From Bacillota bacterium (lineage in GTDB: Bacteria; Bacteroidota; Bacteroidia; Bacteroidales; Bacteroidaceae): DNA of 34,895 nucleotides. The stretch lies in assembly GCA_023664625.1 (NCBI GenBank), contig JAMPFD010000021.1, positions 1 through 34,895 of the forward strand, read 5' to 3'. The position numbers were made by a program, and so were the translations under genes. This document shows, piece by piece, positions 23,946 through 31,344 of this stretch (positions are counted from its first letter, which is position 1; each line of letters begins with the position of its first letter). Below the pieces are notes generated by a model. The model was not told the origin of the DNA. It saw only the letters and a list, made by a program, of their open reading frames with translations, and ran no database searches.

Positions 23946-25667
23946 TCATTTTTCAGACCCACCCATTCCTTTCCTTTGTTTTTTGGCTTCTGTATTGATG
24001 TAACCAAGCATCTTGCGGAAGCCATTATTGTTTTTCAGCACCTCAATATCAATTATACAATCCTTTGTCTGATATTTGCGACCTCCAAACGTATGAGATT
24101 TTTTTGCTCCGAACCTCCTTTTTAGTATATCCGTATTCAACGGCTTAAATCCGTTGCTGGTTGATGATTGGAGTTCGAGGTATTCCAACACGCCATCAAC
24201 TCTTCTAACGACTGCTGCGTGTGCGCCACAAGTGAAATAGTACATCCGTCCATCTTTCGTGTTTTTCAGCAGATCTTTGGCTTTCCTAAAATCGTCCGTA
24301 TGCTCAACGACAATTCCACCTACTTTTTCCGCAATATCCATAATGACACTTGAACGGCTGAACATACTACGGCTCACACCGTCACGGAAATCAAGAACAT
24401 CAAACCCACAGACATTTCCTGCGTAGGCGAATGCTAATGACGAACAAGAGCCTTTGGTTAAATCTCCACCGCCAACCCTTGATATTATCTCCGTTTCGGA
24501 TAACTGTTTATGCAATTTCTCAACAGTAAGATATTCAACTTTTGCATCTGTCAAAGTCTTAATTACGCTATCTAATGCCGACTCTTTGCCGAGGATACGG
24601 TTCACTCTATCAATGTTGTCGCGGAGGAAATACGGGAGTGCCTTCGCCCTCATGATGCGGTCATTGTTTGTGTCAACCCAGTCCCTGAACGCCTTAGGAA
24701 CAGTGCGCACCTCGTTCACTGAACGGAAACCGGCATTGGCCGCATCATTGCCCGAAAGGATGTTTCTCTGCATCTGTATCATCTCTTCCCTCGTGCAGAG
24801 AATGGGAACGACATAGCAACGGCACTGGGGATGCCATGCGGAGAACTTGAAGTCCTTCGGGTAATCTCCGCACAGAATGTCGCAGACGTCCTCCGAAGGA
24901 TGGTTGTTCGACTTGCTGATGCGCATGCCTACAACAAAGTCCATACGCTGCCACCTGTCCTCGTCAGCGAGTCTGTAGGCGGCATTTGTCTCCGTCCTCG
25001 CCAGACGCATGGCGTTCTTGTACGATGAGCGGTACACGCCCTGCCCCGGATGGAACGCCTTTGCCGCCTTGCTCAGGCGCAGCTTGCCGTCTGCACTCCG
25101 CACTCTGCGGTACAGCCTCTCGGGCTCCTGGAGATACTGGCGGACACGACGGCTCATCGTGGAGGCGGACACTCCCTCGCCAAGAGAGACAGTAACGGCG
25201 TTCTCAAGCTCCGTACGCAGGTCGCCGGTGTACTTCCATACCTTTTGACTGAGACTGAGGCCTCCGAAACTGTTCTTGCGCTTGAAGAACTGATCCATAG
25301 ACCGGCGGTTGCGCTCAAACAGACGGGCAAAGGCATCCTGCTCCATGCATCCCTCGCCGAATGCCGACGCCACCATGGCATCGCACGAGAGATTGGCATA
25401 CTCCCATTCAGCTTCGACACCTGCCCTTATCTCCTGATACACCCTGGAATACAGCTGGCGTATCACCACCGTCGCCTCGTCACGCACGCCGATATTGTCC
25501 GCAAAGCGGAACGCCTTGCCGCTCGCATCGTCCTTTACCTGACGGGCAAGCTCAAGCAGCCGCTCAACCGCATGGTCATAATATGCCTTCACACGCCGGG
25601 CATATTGCTCCTGACGGACGAACATCTCCCGTGAATACTTGTCTGCAATGTCCTTACTGCCTGCCAT
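23946..25667 (-). CDS. MuF-type minor head protein with C-terminal papain-like toxin domain
   Basis: A 573-residue protein. Residues ~1-300 are a phage head morphogenesis (MuF/SPP1 gp7) module: a helical N-terminal region, RLARTETNAAYRLADEDRW (221-239), and the Cys/His cluster ending WHPQCRCYVVPI (279-289). Residues ~375-573 are unrelated to capsid proteins. They contain KGSCSSLAFAYAGNVCGFDV with Cys408, YYFTCGAHAAVVRR with His483, and LEYLELQSS with Glu498/Gln500, a Cys-His-(polar) order like papain-fold (Tox-PL, glutaminase/deamidase-like) toxin domains. MuF proteins with C-terminal polymorphic toxins are known from temperate phages. The toxin would ride in the capsid. Catalysis is inferred. 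Confidence 0.75.
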   Translation of the reverse strand: MAGSKDIADKYSREMFVRQEQYARRVKAYYDHAVERLLELARQVKDDASGKAFRFADNIGVRDEATVVIRQLYSRVYQEIRAGVEAEWEYANLSCDAMVASAFGEGCMEQDAFARLFERNRRSMDQFFKRKNSFGGLSLSQKVWKYTGDLRTELENAVTVSLGEGVSASTMSRRVRQYLQEPERLYRRVRSADGKLRLSKAAKAFHPGQGVYRSSYKNAMRLARTETNAAYRLADEDRWQRMDFVVGMRISKSNNHPSEDVCDILCGDYPKDFKFSAWHPQCRCYVVPILCTREEMIQMQRNILSGNDAANAGFRSVNEVRTVPKAFRDWVDTNNDRIMRAKALPYFLRDNIDRVNRILGKESALDSVIKTLTDAKVEYLTVEKLHKQLSETEIISRVGGGDLTKGSCSSLAFAYAGNVCGFDVLDFRDGVSRSMFSRSSVIMDIAEKVGGIVVEHTDDFRKAKDLLKNTKDGRMYYFTCGAHAAVVRRVDGVLEYLELQSSTSNGFKPLNTDILKRRFGAKKSHTFGGRKYQTKDCIIDIEVLKNNNGFRKMLGYINTEAKKQRKGMGGSEK

Positions 25668-25705
25668 GACTATAACACCAATAAACTACAACCCTAAAAA
25701 GACAC

Positions 25706-27154
25706 CTACTCCGCCATGCCGCCGTCAGTGAGCGCCTGCTGCATGAACATGTCCCGCTGTGCGGCATTCGCTTCCTCCTGCTCCTTAGAAATGCGCTCAA
25801 GCTCGGTATGAGGGTCCTTTGTCAGCGGCGACTGCTCCACGGCTGACTCCCGCGACTGGATGCCGCCGTCAACAGCCTTGACAAGACAGTCCACCATATC
25901 TGCAATGTCCTCACCGAAAGGTTCCTGAAACTCATGCGTGAGCCGCATCCTGCCGCACTCTTCACTGAGCGAGACGTCAAGCACGTTGCCGATGATTGAC
26001 TTAATGAGGCTTCCCGCACGCTCCATGAGCTCGTCATGCTGTTCCCTGTGCTTCTGCGCCTTGACCGACGCAAGAATCATCATCTGCTTCAACGCCTTGC
26101 CGGAGACGTTGCTGAGCGACTTCATGTTCTCAAAGTCGATGTTCGGAGTGAAGGTCTTGCTGAGAATATGGTTCTGAAGCTGCTCAATCTCTTTCTGCTT
26201 GGACTCCGGAGCACTGTCCCATGTCAGGTAATAGGCGGCCTTGCTCGCATCCACGTTATCGCCTTTCGCTATCCATGTCTTGTTGTCATCTTCCTTGTCC
26301 GGCATCGAGTTGATTATGTCGGCATGGATTATCAGCTGAGGATCCGCGAAATAGTCGTTAGTGTCCGCCGTATGGCTGTTGATGTACTCCTCACGCTCTA
26401 TCTGAGGCTCCACACCCGCCCATTCGGCCTCCTGACGGCAGAGAATGACGGGGATCTTTCCTATTTTGTTCTTCTCCGGCACTATATCCCATCCGCCTGC
26501 TCCTTTCTTGCAGTGCCAGATGATGTCAGGCAGGAACAGGTCGAAATGCTCAACGGCAATGTCTCCCTCCGTGACGGTATAGCCCCATCCGACACTCAGC
26601 AGGTTCTCATACTGGTCCCAACGGCTGTATATCCTGTCGCCCTTCTCATGGCTCAATACCCTTATCTGACAGCCGGGACTGCCGTCATCGGCGCGGAACA
26701 CGCGGAAGAGCATGGCCGACTGCGTGTATGCTCCGGCAAAACGCTTCATCTGACGAACCTTGGAGTCGAAATGCGTGCGCGCCAGGAACTCGTTGAACGC
26801 CGCGAAAGCCCTCTCCGTACCCTCGGTGCCGCATCCCCACTTGACAGGCCTGCCATAGAGGAACACAAGGGCAATCTCGTTGATGTACCGTGGGTAAGGA
26901 ATGGGCAGACGCCACTGCCTGACGAATCCTACACGCTGACCGTCAGCATTCTCGATGACCTTCCCTTGCCTGTTTGGGTCCATGACGATGCTGTGTTCCC
27001 TGGGGTCGTACATTCTGGCGGCTTCCATGGTCTGCACCTGCCTGCTGTCCATCTTGGACATCACACCGTCAATGTCACCGGCCTTGACCAGTTCATCGAA
27101 ATCCTGATTACGCCCTGCTGCGGCGTTGAAGAAATTAATAAGTGAATCGAACAT
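25706..27154 (-). CDS. Portal protein
   Basis: A 482-residue protein of SPP1 gp6 / phage portal type. Signature stretches include RYINEIALVFLYGRPVKWG near the clip/wing start, CQIRVLSHEKGDRIYSRWDQ, and the stem helix region TFTPNIDFENMKSLSNVSGKALK, followed by a long C-terminal crown helix with ERISKEQEEANAAQRDMFM. It forms the dodecameric DNA channel at one capsid vertex. It lies between TerL (45-nt gap) and the MuF head protein (38-nt gap), the canonical order. Confidence 0.9.
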   Translation of the reverse strand: MFDSLINFFNAAAGRNQDFDELVKAGDIDGVMSKMDSRQVQTMEAARMYDPREHSIVMDPNRQGKVIENADGQRVGFVRQWRLPIPYPRYINEIALVFLYGRPVKWGCGTEGTERAFAAFNEFLARTHFDSKVRQMKRFAGAYTQSAMLFRVFRADDGSPGCQIRVLSHEKGDRIYSRWDQYENLLSVGWGYTVTEGDIAVEHFDLFLPDIIWHCKKGAGGWDIVPEKNKIGKIPVILCRQEAEWAGVEPQIEREEYINSHTADTNDYFADPQLIIHADIINSMPDKEDDNKTWIAKGDNVDASKAAYYLTWDSAPESKQKEIEQLQNHILSKTFTPNIDFENMKSLSNVSGKALKQMMILASVKAQKHREQHDELMERAGSLIKSIIGNVLDVSLSEECGRMRLTHEFQEPFGEDIADMVDCLVKAVDGGIQSRESAVEQSPLTKDPHTELERISKEQEEANAAQRDMFMQQALTDGGMAE

Positions 27155-27199
27155 ATATTGACTGTTTAATCATAACTGTATACCCCCATGACCGTGCAA

Positions 27200-28675
27200 C
27201 TACCTTCCCAGCATGCGCGCCCAGTTCTTCGGCAACTCAGCATCACTGCTGTCAAAATAGTTTATGCAGTAGCCGAGGATGTCTACGAACTCATCATGAG
27301 GCATGGAGGGAAAACCGCAGACCTCGTCGAGGAACGGCACGTTCCACGCTCCCTCGACAAGCCACACCCTGCCGCACTCCACAGGGGCGGATACCGCCCT
27401 CAGACGCACTTCCTTGCTGTCCCTCGGCGAAGGTGTACGGGTGACATTGAGGTCCGTGCCCTTTTTCAGCATCTGCACGACGCTTTCGCCGTTCGCCTTA
27501 GGCTCCACCCTCAGAGTGCTTTCCTTGCTGCCGTGGTTGTTCCGCATGAACTCTGGCAGGAAGCGAAGAAGATCGGGCATCTCCTTGTACATCTTGACTG
27601 CGTTGATTATGTAGATGTCGTTTTTTATCCTGCATGCGGCAAGAATGCCTGACGGGTCGTTGTCCTGACCTGCTTTTTTCTCACCGTAGGCGGTGTCGAG
27701 GAAGAAGTGAACCGGCTCGCGGAAGCGCAGGGCATTGAACTCCCCTGCGGAGATAATGCGGAACCAGTCCCGCTTGACGATGTTGCCGCCCTCGACGGTT
27801 GGATGCTGCTGGTACAGGGCGGTGAACTCCCGCGGAGCCCTCTGTCTCTGCTTCTCCAGCTTGGCGAGGGAGTGGCGGCTTTCCCATAAAGCCTCACCGG
27901 ACTTGCGGCCGGAATACCCGCCGTCACTCTCTTCCTCGCATATCGCGGGGATTGACAGCACCTCCCACTCGCCCGGCTCCGTTGCGAGGATACGCCCGGC
28001 AAGGTCGTCCTCATGCCAGCGTGTCATAATGAACAGCTGCCTCGAGTTGTTGTGCAGGCGGGTCGTGAGCACGGAGTTGTACCAGTCCCACACCCTCTGC
28101 CTGTATGTCACTGAGTAGGCCTCGGTGGCATCCTTCACCGGGTCGTCGATGATGGCTATGTCGACAGGGGTGCCCGTCAACGAGCCGCCGACACCGACGG
28201 CCTTGTAGAATCCATCATGCCCGACCATCTCGAAGATGTCCACGTTGCGGAGATACCCTCTAACGTTCGGACGAACGTTAGAGCCGTTAAGATAGGTCTC
28301 GGGGAACATCTTCCTGTACTCCGGAGAGTCCATCGTGCGCTGGATGGAACGCGAGAACTGCTCGGCAAGGTTTGCCGAATAGGAACAGCCGACAATCTTC
28401 AGGTCGGGATTCCGGCCGAACGCCCATGCCGGGAAGTTGCGGGAGACAATCTCGCTCTTGCCGTGCTGCGGAGGGACGAAGACCATCAGGTTCTTTATCT
28501 TGCCCTCAAGCAGCTGCTGGCATTTCTCGGCAATAAGCCTGTGAAACCACTGGAGGTCGTATCTGGGATTGGTATAGCACAGGAACATCGGGAGGGAACC
28601 GCGTGCTTTGCGCATCAGCCTCTCCTTCTCCGCCTCAAGCAGCATCCTCCGTATGTCGTCCTTGCATGCGCACAT
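27200..28675 (-). CDS. Terminase large subunit
   Basis: A 491-residue packaging ATPase and nuclease. The ATPase half has a Walker A-like motif FVPPQHGKSE (residues 66-75), Walker B VDIAIIDD (171-178) with a catalytic acidic residue, and the coupling motif MTRWHEDDLAGRIL (217-230). The C-terminal RNase H-like nuclease half has FLDTAYGEK with the first Asp, the mid motif EPKANGESVV, and HDEFVDILGYCIN with the last acidic residues. It cuts concatemers and drives DNA into the procapsid. It starts 3 nt after TerS. A perfect 12-bp inverted repeat lies inside at 28258-28283. Confidence 0.94.
   Translation of the reverse strand: MCACKDDIRRMLLEAEKERLMRKARGSLPMFLCYTNPRYDLQWFHRLIAEKCQQLLEGKIKNLMVFVPPQHGKSEIVSRNFPAWAFGRNPDLKIVGCSYSANLAEQFSRSIQRTMDSPEYRKMFPETYLNGSNVRPNVRGYLRNVDIFEMVGHDGFYKAVGVGGSLTGTPVDIAIIDDPVKDATEAYSVTYRQRVWDWYNSVLTTRLHNNSRQLFIMTRWHEDDLAGRILATEPGEWEVLSIPAICEEESDGGYSGRKSGEALWESRHSLAKLEKQRQRAPREFTALYQQHPTVEGGNIVKRDWFRIISAGEFNALRFREPVHFFLDTAYGEKKAGQDNDPSGILAACRIKNDIYIINAVKMYKEMPDLLRFLPEFMRNNHGSKESTLRVEPKANGESVVQMLKKGTDLNVTRTPSPRDSKEVRLRAVSAPVECGRVWLVEGAWNVPFLDEVCGFPSMPHDEFVDILGYCINYFDSSDAELPKNWARMLGR
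28258..28283. repeat. Perfect 26-nt palindrome inside terL
   Basis: Arms 28258-28269 and 28272-28283 are perfect complements with a 2-nt centre. In protein it encodes a SNVRPNVR near-repeat, so it may be a by-product of that repeat. The almost loopless design is more like a protein binding site or cruciform than an RNA hairpin. Confidence 0.7.
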
Positions 28676-28678
28676 CCG

Positions 28679-29224
28679 TCAGCTGTCCTCGTTAAGTCTT
28701 CTGAGACGTTCAATCTCCGCGTCAAGAGCATCGTCAGGCATCTCGGAATAGCTTTCTTTCAGGTTCACCTCCGTCGGCTTGTCCCAGCCGAGCATCCTTG
28801 ACAGACGCTCCGTTGCCCTTATGCGATCATACAGCTTCACGCCTGACATCTTGCCTGTCTGGCGGTCGTACACTATCTCCTGAACGCATGCGGACATCTC
28901 CGCCGTCCAATCCGGCAAGGGCCTTAGAACACCTCTCTCGTCATAAAAATCCTTCTGTGTGACCGCAAGCATGGGCTTCAGCGACTTCACGGCATACTCA
29001 CGGCTGAGCTCCGCCTTGTGCTGAGCCTCCTCACGCATGCGTGTGAGTATCGTCCGTATATCGTCTCTCTGCAACAGCTGGTATGCTTTGTTCGCCACGC
29101 TCACGGCTTTCCATTTAACAGAATGCGGGTACACTTCCCTGTATGCCTCCGCGGCATCCTTGCCTTCCACTATAAGCGAGGCGAACTTCTCATACTTGTC
29201 ATTGGTTCCTTTTCTCTTTCCCAT
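28679..29224 (-). CDS. Terminase small subunit
   Basis: A 181-residue protein starting MGKRKGTNDKYEKFASLIVEG. The frame is open 54 nt further upstream, but the -33/-7 promoter at 29249-29279 lies across that extension, so the Met at 29224 is the start. Residues ~5-60 form a DNA-binding helical domain (YEKFASLIVEGKDAAEAYREVYP, then a helix-turn-helix ending DDIRTIL). The central part is an oligomerisation coiled coil and the acidic C-terminus (DDALDAEIERLRRLNEDS) contacts TerL. It recognises the packaging site on phage DNA. It is the first gene of the packaging operon. Confidence 0.85.
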   Translation of the reverse strand: MGKRKGTNDKYEKFASLIVEGKDAAEAYREVYPHSVKWKAVSVANKAYQLLQRDDIRTILTRMREEAQHKAELSREYAVKSLKPMLAVTQKDFYDERGVLRPLPDWTAEMSACVQEIVYDRQTGKMSGVKLYDRIRATERLSRMLGWDKPTEVNLKESYSEMPDDALDAEIERLRRLNEDS

Positions 29225-29248
29225 ACACAAAATATGTATACCTGTATG

Positions 29249-29279
29249 CAAAGGTAATATATTTAATTTATATTTCAAA
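29249..29279 (-). promoter_or_regulatory. Promoter of the packaging operon
   Basis: -33 TTTG (29276-29279), 19-bp spacer, -7 TACCTTTG (29249-29256) on the minus strand. Start is predicted near 29243, about 20 nt before the TerS ATG. It is divergent from the plus-strand promoter at 29417-29448, with about 140 bp between the two. Confidence 0.8.
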
Positions 29280-29389
29280 ATAAATAAGCATTTTTATATT
29301 CCTATAGTAAACTGTAACTACTACAACGTCCGGTATCCTCCTCTATTACAACAAACGGCATTTGCATAAATTAAAATGTTAAAAAAGTA

Positions 29390-29440
29390 TTTTACTACAA
29401 AAAAGTGTAGTAAAAACTTGCACACTACACAAAAATGTAG
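29390..29440. promoter_or_regulatory. Tandem operators CTACA-N6-TGTAG
   Basis: Two sites with the same half-sites and spacing: CTACA (29395-29399)-N6-TGTAG (29406-29410), extended by further bases to 10-bp arms (29390-29399/29406-29415), and CTACA (29425-29429)-N6-TGTAG (29436-29440). They are 30 bp apart, about three helical turns, and the second abuts the -7 element at 29441. Half-sites of the same sequence flank the hicA promoter near 34014 and 34056. They are probably the binding sites of an autoregulating repressor. Confidence 0.65.
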
Positions 29441-29448
29441 TACCTTTG
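29417..29448 (+). promoter_or_regulatory. Promoter of the 29.4-kb small operon
   Basis: CTTG (29417-29420), 20-bp spacer, TACCTTTG (29441-29448). It resembles the promoter of hicA (34037-34068) in spacer and flanks: both read ACTTGCA, then AAAATGTAG, then TA.CTTTG.ATTGT. Confidence 0.72.
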
Positions 29449-29470
29449 TATTGTTAAAGAAATAAACATT

Positions 29471-29629
29471 ATGAAAAGAAAGAAAACAATTAAAATGGAG
29501 GTTACCCAGGAAGAAGAAGAACTCATCAGAACAATCAGGAACTACTGCAAAAGTTACCCAAACGGACATCCCGAACTGCTATACTATGCAGAGAAGCTCT
29601 TCAGCATCATGATTGACATGCCAAAGTGA
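29471..29629 (+). CDS. Small acidic/basic protein of unknown function (52 aa)
   Basis: A 52-residue protein starting MKRKKTIKMEVTQEEEELIR and ending FSIMIDMPK. The beta-strand-like KKTIKMEVT followed by two helices (QEEEELIRTIRNYCKSY; PELLYYAEKLFSIMID) resembles ribbon-helix-helix proteins, but that is a tentative reading. It is preceded by a promoter with two operators, 22 nt from the -7 box. It is the first gene of an operon with the DUF5053-like gene. It might be the repressor that binds the CTACA-N6-TGTAG sites. Confidence 0.6.
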   Translation: MKRKKTIKMEVTQEEEELIRTIRNYCKSYPNGHPELLYYAEKLFSIMIDMPK

Positions 29630-29637
29630 TTAACGAA

Positions 29638-29669
29638 GATTCCCCCCCCTTGGGGTGGTGGGGGGAATC
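29638..29669 (+). other. GC-rich intercistronic hairpin
   Basis: A 10-bp perfect stem GATTCCCCCC/GGGGGGAATC (29638-29647/29660-29669) lies between two short genes and is followed by an A-run, so it is not a terminator on the plus strand. Its C8 and G6 runs are slippage-prone. It may act as a stabiliser or partial block tuning the second gene. Confidence 0.5.
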
Positions 29670-29684
29670 AAAAAACAAAATATA

Positions 29685-29954
29685 ATGGAAAATACGGAAA
29701 AAGAAATGCAAAAAAATGTCGTTAGCGACATGAAAACACGCTTGTCTGATATACTCATATCAATATCATGGCGTGACTTGTCACGGACTTATTTCAACAG
29801 GTCAGCCTCATGGTTCTACCATAAGTTTGACGGAATTGACGGCAACGGCGGTGTCGGCGGCTTCACGCCTGATGAGGCTGACAAGCTGTACTGTGCGCTC
29901 AACGATCTGGCCGACCGTATCCGCAAGGCGGCTGAAAATATAAAGAAACAGTAA
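29685..29954 (+). CDS. DUF5053-like protein
   Basis: An 89-residue protein starting MENTEKEMQKNVVSD. Residues ~20-75 read ISWRDLSRTYFNRSASWFYHKFDGIDGNGG, then TPDEADKLYCALNDLADRI, closely like the Bacteroidota DUF5053 pattern (LSYIARTYFGKSRSWLYQRLNG...). This looks like a helix-turn-helix-type domain (ISWRDLSRTYFNRSASWFYHK), but the family's function is not established. The start is the first ATG after the hairpin at 29638-29669; the frame opens only at a GTG further up. It is the second gene of the operon with the 52-aa protein. Confidence 0.72.
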   Translation: MENTEKEMQKNVVSDMKTRLSDILISISWRDLSRTYFNRSASWFYHKFDGIDGNGGVGGFTPDEADKLYCALNDLADRIRKAAENIKKQ

Positions 29955-30034
29955 TGTTTTATTTAACGCAACGGCCTCGGTTTTATTAATTGTACCGTTC
30001 TCACCAAGTCTCTGCCAGGCCGTCAGAGCACCGA

Positions 30035-30065
30035 GCCTCCCGCGTCTCTGCGCAGGAGGCTTTTT
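30035..30065 (+). terminator. Intrinsic terminator of the 29.4-kb operon
   Basis: Stem GCCTCC/GGAGGC (30035-30040/30055-30060) with an inner CGC/GCG pair, followed by five T. It lies 80 nt after the DUF5053-like stop. The rest of the 285-nt gap up to 30239 holds the next promoter and no gene. Confidence 0.75.
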
Positions 30066-30174
30066 GTATGTCCCCACAACAGACAGAATGCCTATATCGT
30101 GTTGCATGAGTTGAAAATAACTGTCAAATCTTACTGTTATTTATCGCATATTTGTTATTAATTACTACTTTTGT

Positions 30175-30206
30175 TTTGCAATATTGTTTTTTTTTGATTA
30201 CCTTTG
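30175..30206 (+). promoter_or_regulatory. Promoter of the DUF2335 operon
   Basis: Exact consensus TTTG (30175-30178), 20-bp spacer, TACCTTTG (30199-30206). It is 33 nt before the first gene, which has GAGAAGGAG as ribosome binding site. Confidence 0.82.
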
Positions 30207-30239
30207 CGGTGAAACTTAAAAACGAGAAGGAGTGTACTT

Positions 30240-30473
30240 ATGTGTATCATCAATGAAATCAAGTCTTTTGTAACCCATGGTGCAGAGACTTTGCGTAAGT
30301 CTTCCAAAGGTCATTACGACTGTCAGACTGACGAGGTGAAAAAAATACGCCATGAATTGCTTGAGACGCAAACAGGCCGCGCAGACGATGCCGCAAACCT
30401 CCGCAAGGACAGGGAAAAGGTAGGTCATGACGTACGTGTAAGTTGGGATAAACTGATTCTTGAAAATGGCTAA
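30240..30473 (+). CDS. Small charged protein of unknown function
   Basis: A 77-residue protein starting MCIINEIKSFVTHGAETLRK. It is polar and helical throughout (EVKKIRHELLETQTGRADDA, NLRKDREKVGHDVRVSWDKL). No family is recognised. A strong ribosome binding site (AAGGAG) and consensus promoter indicate a real gene. Its 3' end overlaps the start of the DUF2335-like gene by 14 nt, so translation of the two is probably coupled and their functions linked. Confidence 0.6.
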   Translation: MCIINEIKSFVTHGAETLRKSSKGHYDCQTDEVKKIRHELLETQTGRADDAANLRKDREKVGHDVRVSWDKLILENG

Positions 30474-30888
30474 GCAGTTAATAAACAGAAAAGAGACTAA
30501 CGTCACCACACAAGGGGGCATCGGCCGTCAATATGAACAGATCGTCACTGTTGACGATAACCTGTTGCCGTCTCCAAAAGAGCTGGAAGAATACAAAAAC
30601 GTCGACCCGCGCATTATAAGTTTCCTGTTGGACTCTTCAACGAAAGAACAGGAACACAGGCATAAATCAGAAAATGAGAAGCTGGAGCTGCTGAAGATTT
30701 CCGAACGCCGTGTAACCGTCATGAATTGGTGAGGCATGTTTTTTGCTTTCCTGACAATGTCTTTTTTCATCGCGTTGTCTGCGCTCGCTTTATATTTAGA
30801 CAAGCCGTGGTTTGCTTGGCTGAGTGCCGGTGCGACAATGCTAACGGCAATGTCTTTGTTTATCGGGAAGGGCAAGCAGAAAAGATAA
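30460..30888 (+). pseudogene. DUF2335-like membrane protein interrupted by in-frame UGA
   Basis: The first 90 codons encode the soluble half of a DUF2335-type protein: DDNLLPSPKELEEYKNVDPR, then KEQEHRHKSENEKLELLKIS, ERRVTVMNW. A TGA follows at 30730-30732. The same frame then continues with GMFFAFLTMSFFIALSALAL, YLDKPWFAWLSAGATMLTAM and SLFIGKGKQKR to TAA at 30886, which is exactly the two-helix membrane hairpin the family carries at this point. So the ancestral 142-residue gene is split by one stop, perhaps a TGG to TGA change. The second half could also be made as a separate 50-residue protein from the ATG at 30736. Nonsense mutation, readthrough or two-part expression are all open. Confidence 0.75.
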
Positions 30889-30908
30889 GATTACGAAATA
30901 CTCATATG

Positions 30909-30947
30909 ATCCCCCGGCAGAAGAACCCTGTCGGGGGATTTTTTTCT
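30909..30947 (+). terminator. Intrinsic terminator of the DUF2335 operon
   Basis: A 12-bp stem (ATCCCCCGGCAG/CTGTCGGGGGAT, one G-U) followed by seven or more T (to about 30947). It faces the antirepressor operon terminator 20 bp further on. Confidence 0.85.
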
Positions 30948-30966
30948 GTTCCCGCAACAGGATACA

Positions 30967-30998
30967 AAAGAAAATGCCGCTGTCTCACGACAACGGCA
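30967..30998 (-). terminator. Intrinsic terminator of the antirepressor operon
   Basis: On the minus strand a 10-bp stem (30989-30998 with 30975-30984, one G-U, 4-nt loop) is followed by UUUUCUUU. It is 25 nt after the stop of the gene at 31023 and closes the leftward operon. Confidence 0.78.
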
Positions 30999-31022
30999 CC
31001 CTTCTTTATGTTCTGTTCAAAA

Positions 31023-31304
31023 TTACAGATTCCGCGCCTGCAAGGCTTCCTGCCTCCTGCGGGCCTCAATGATTGTTATTTGCGCCTTGCCAATCTCGCA
31101 AAGGCCGTAAATCTCGCATGCAAGGCCTCTCAGCCAGCGTTCCGCTTCCTCGTCCTCCGCTTCCTTTGCGTTGGCTACGTCTCTGGCTACGGTGGCATAG
31201 ATGGCATCAAATACTCTTTCCATTATGCCGTCAACGCCGAAAAAGGATATGAGGCCGTCAACTGATTTCGTTATCTCTGTATTTGCTATATTCTGATTTT
31301 CCAT
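31023..31304 (-). CDS. Small helical protein in the antirepressor operon
   Basis: A 93-residue protein starting MENQNIANTEITKSVDGLIS; the frame is open upstream into the antirepressor gene, but this ATG leaves a 40-nt gap and avoids overlap. Helical and acidic in the middle (IYATVARDVANAKEAEDEEA), ending in a charged helix (AKAQ-like ITIIEARRRQEALQARNL). Function unknown. As last gene of the antirepressor transcript it may be a partner of the Rha-KilAC protein or an anti-host protein; this is position-based inference. Confidence 0.55.
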   Translation of the reverse strand: MENQNIANTEITKSVDGLISFFGVDGIMERVFDAIYATVARDVANAKEAEDEEAERWLRGLACEIYGLCEIGKAQITIIEARRRQEALQARNL

Positions 31305-31344
31305 TTTGATGCTGTTCTTTTGAGTTAGTTGGACTTGTAATAGG

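Noticed and set aside
26036..27145. A 369-codon open frame on the plus strand within the portal gene
   Set aside because: It lies entirely antisense to the portal gene, has no promoter or ribosome binding site and no recognisable protein pattern; it is a shadow of the portal codon usage. The same applies to other long plus-strand frames in 288-29224.
29638..29669. Intercistronic hairpin as terminator
   Set aside because: The stem is strong, but neither strand has a U-run immediately after it, so it is listed as a hairpin only.
30528..30875. A minus-strand frame of 115 codons across the DUF2335-like gene
   Set aside because: It is antisense to a gene with a consensus promoter and recognisable family, and its residues are unremarkable.
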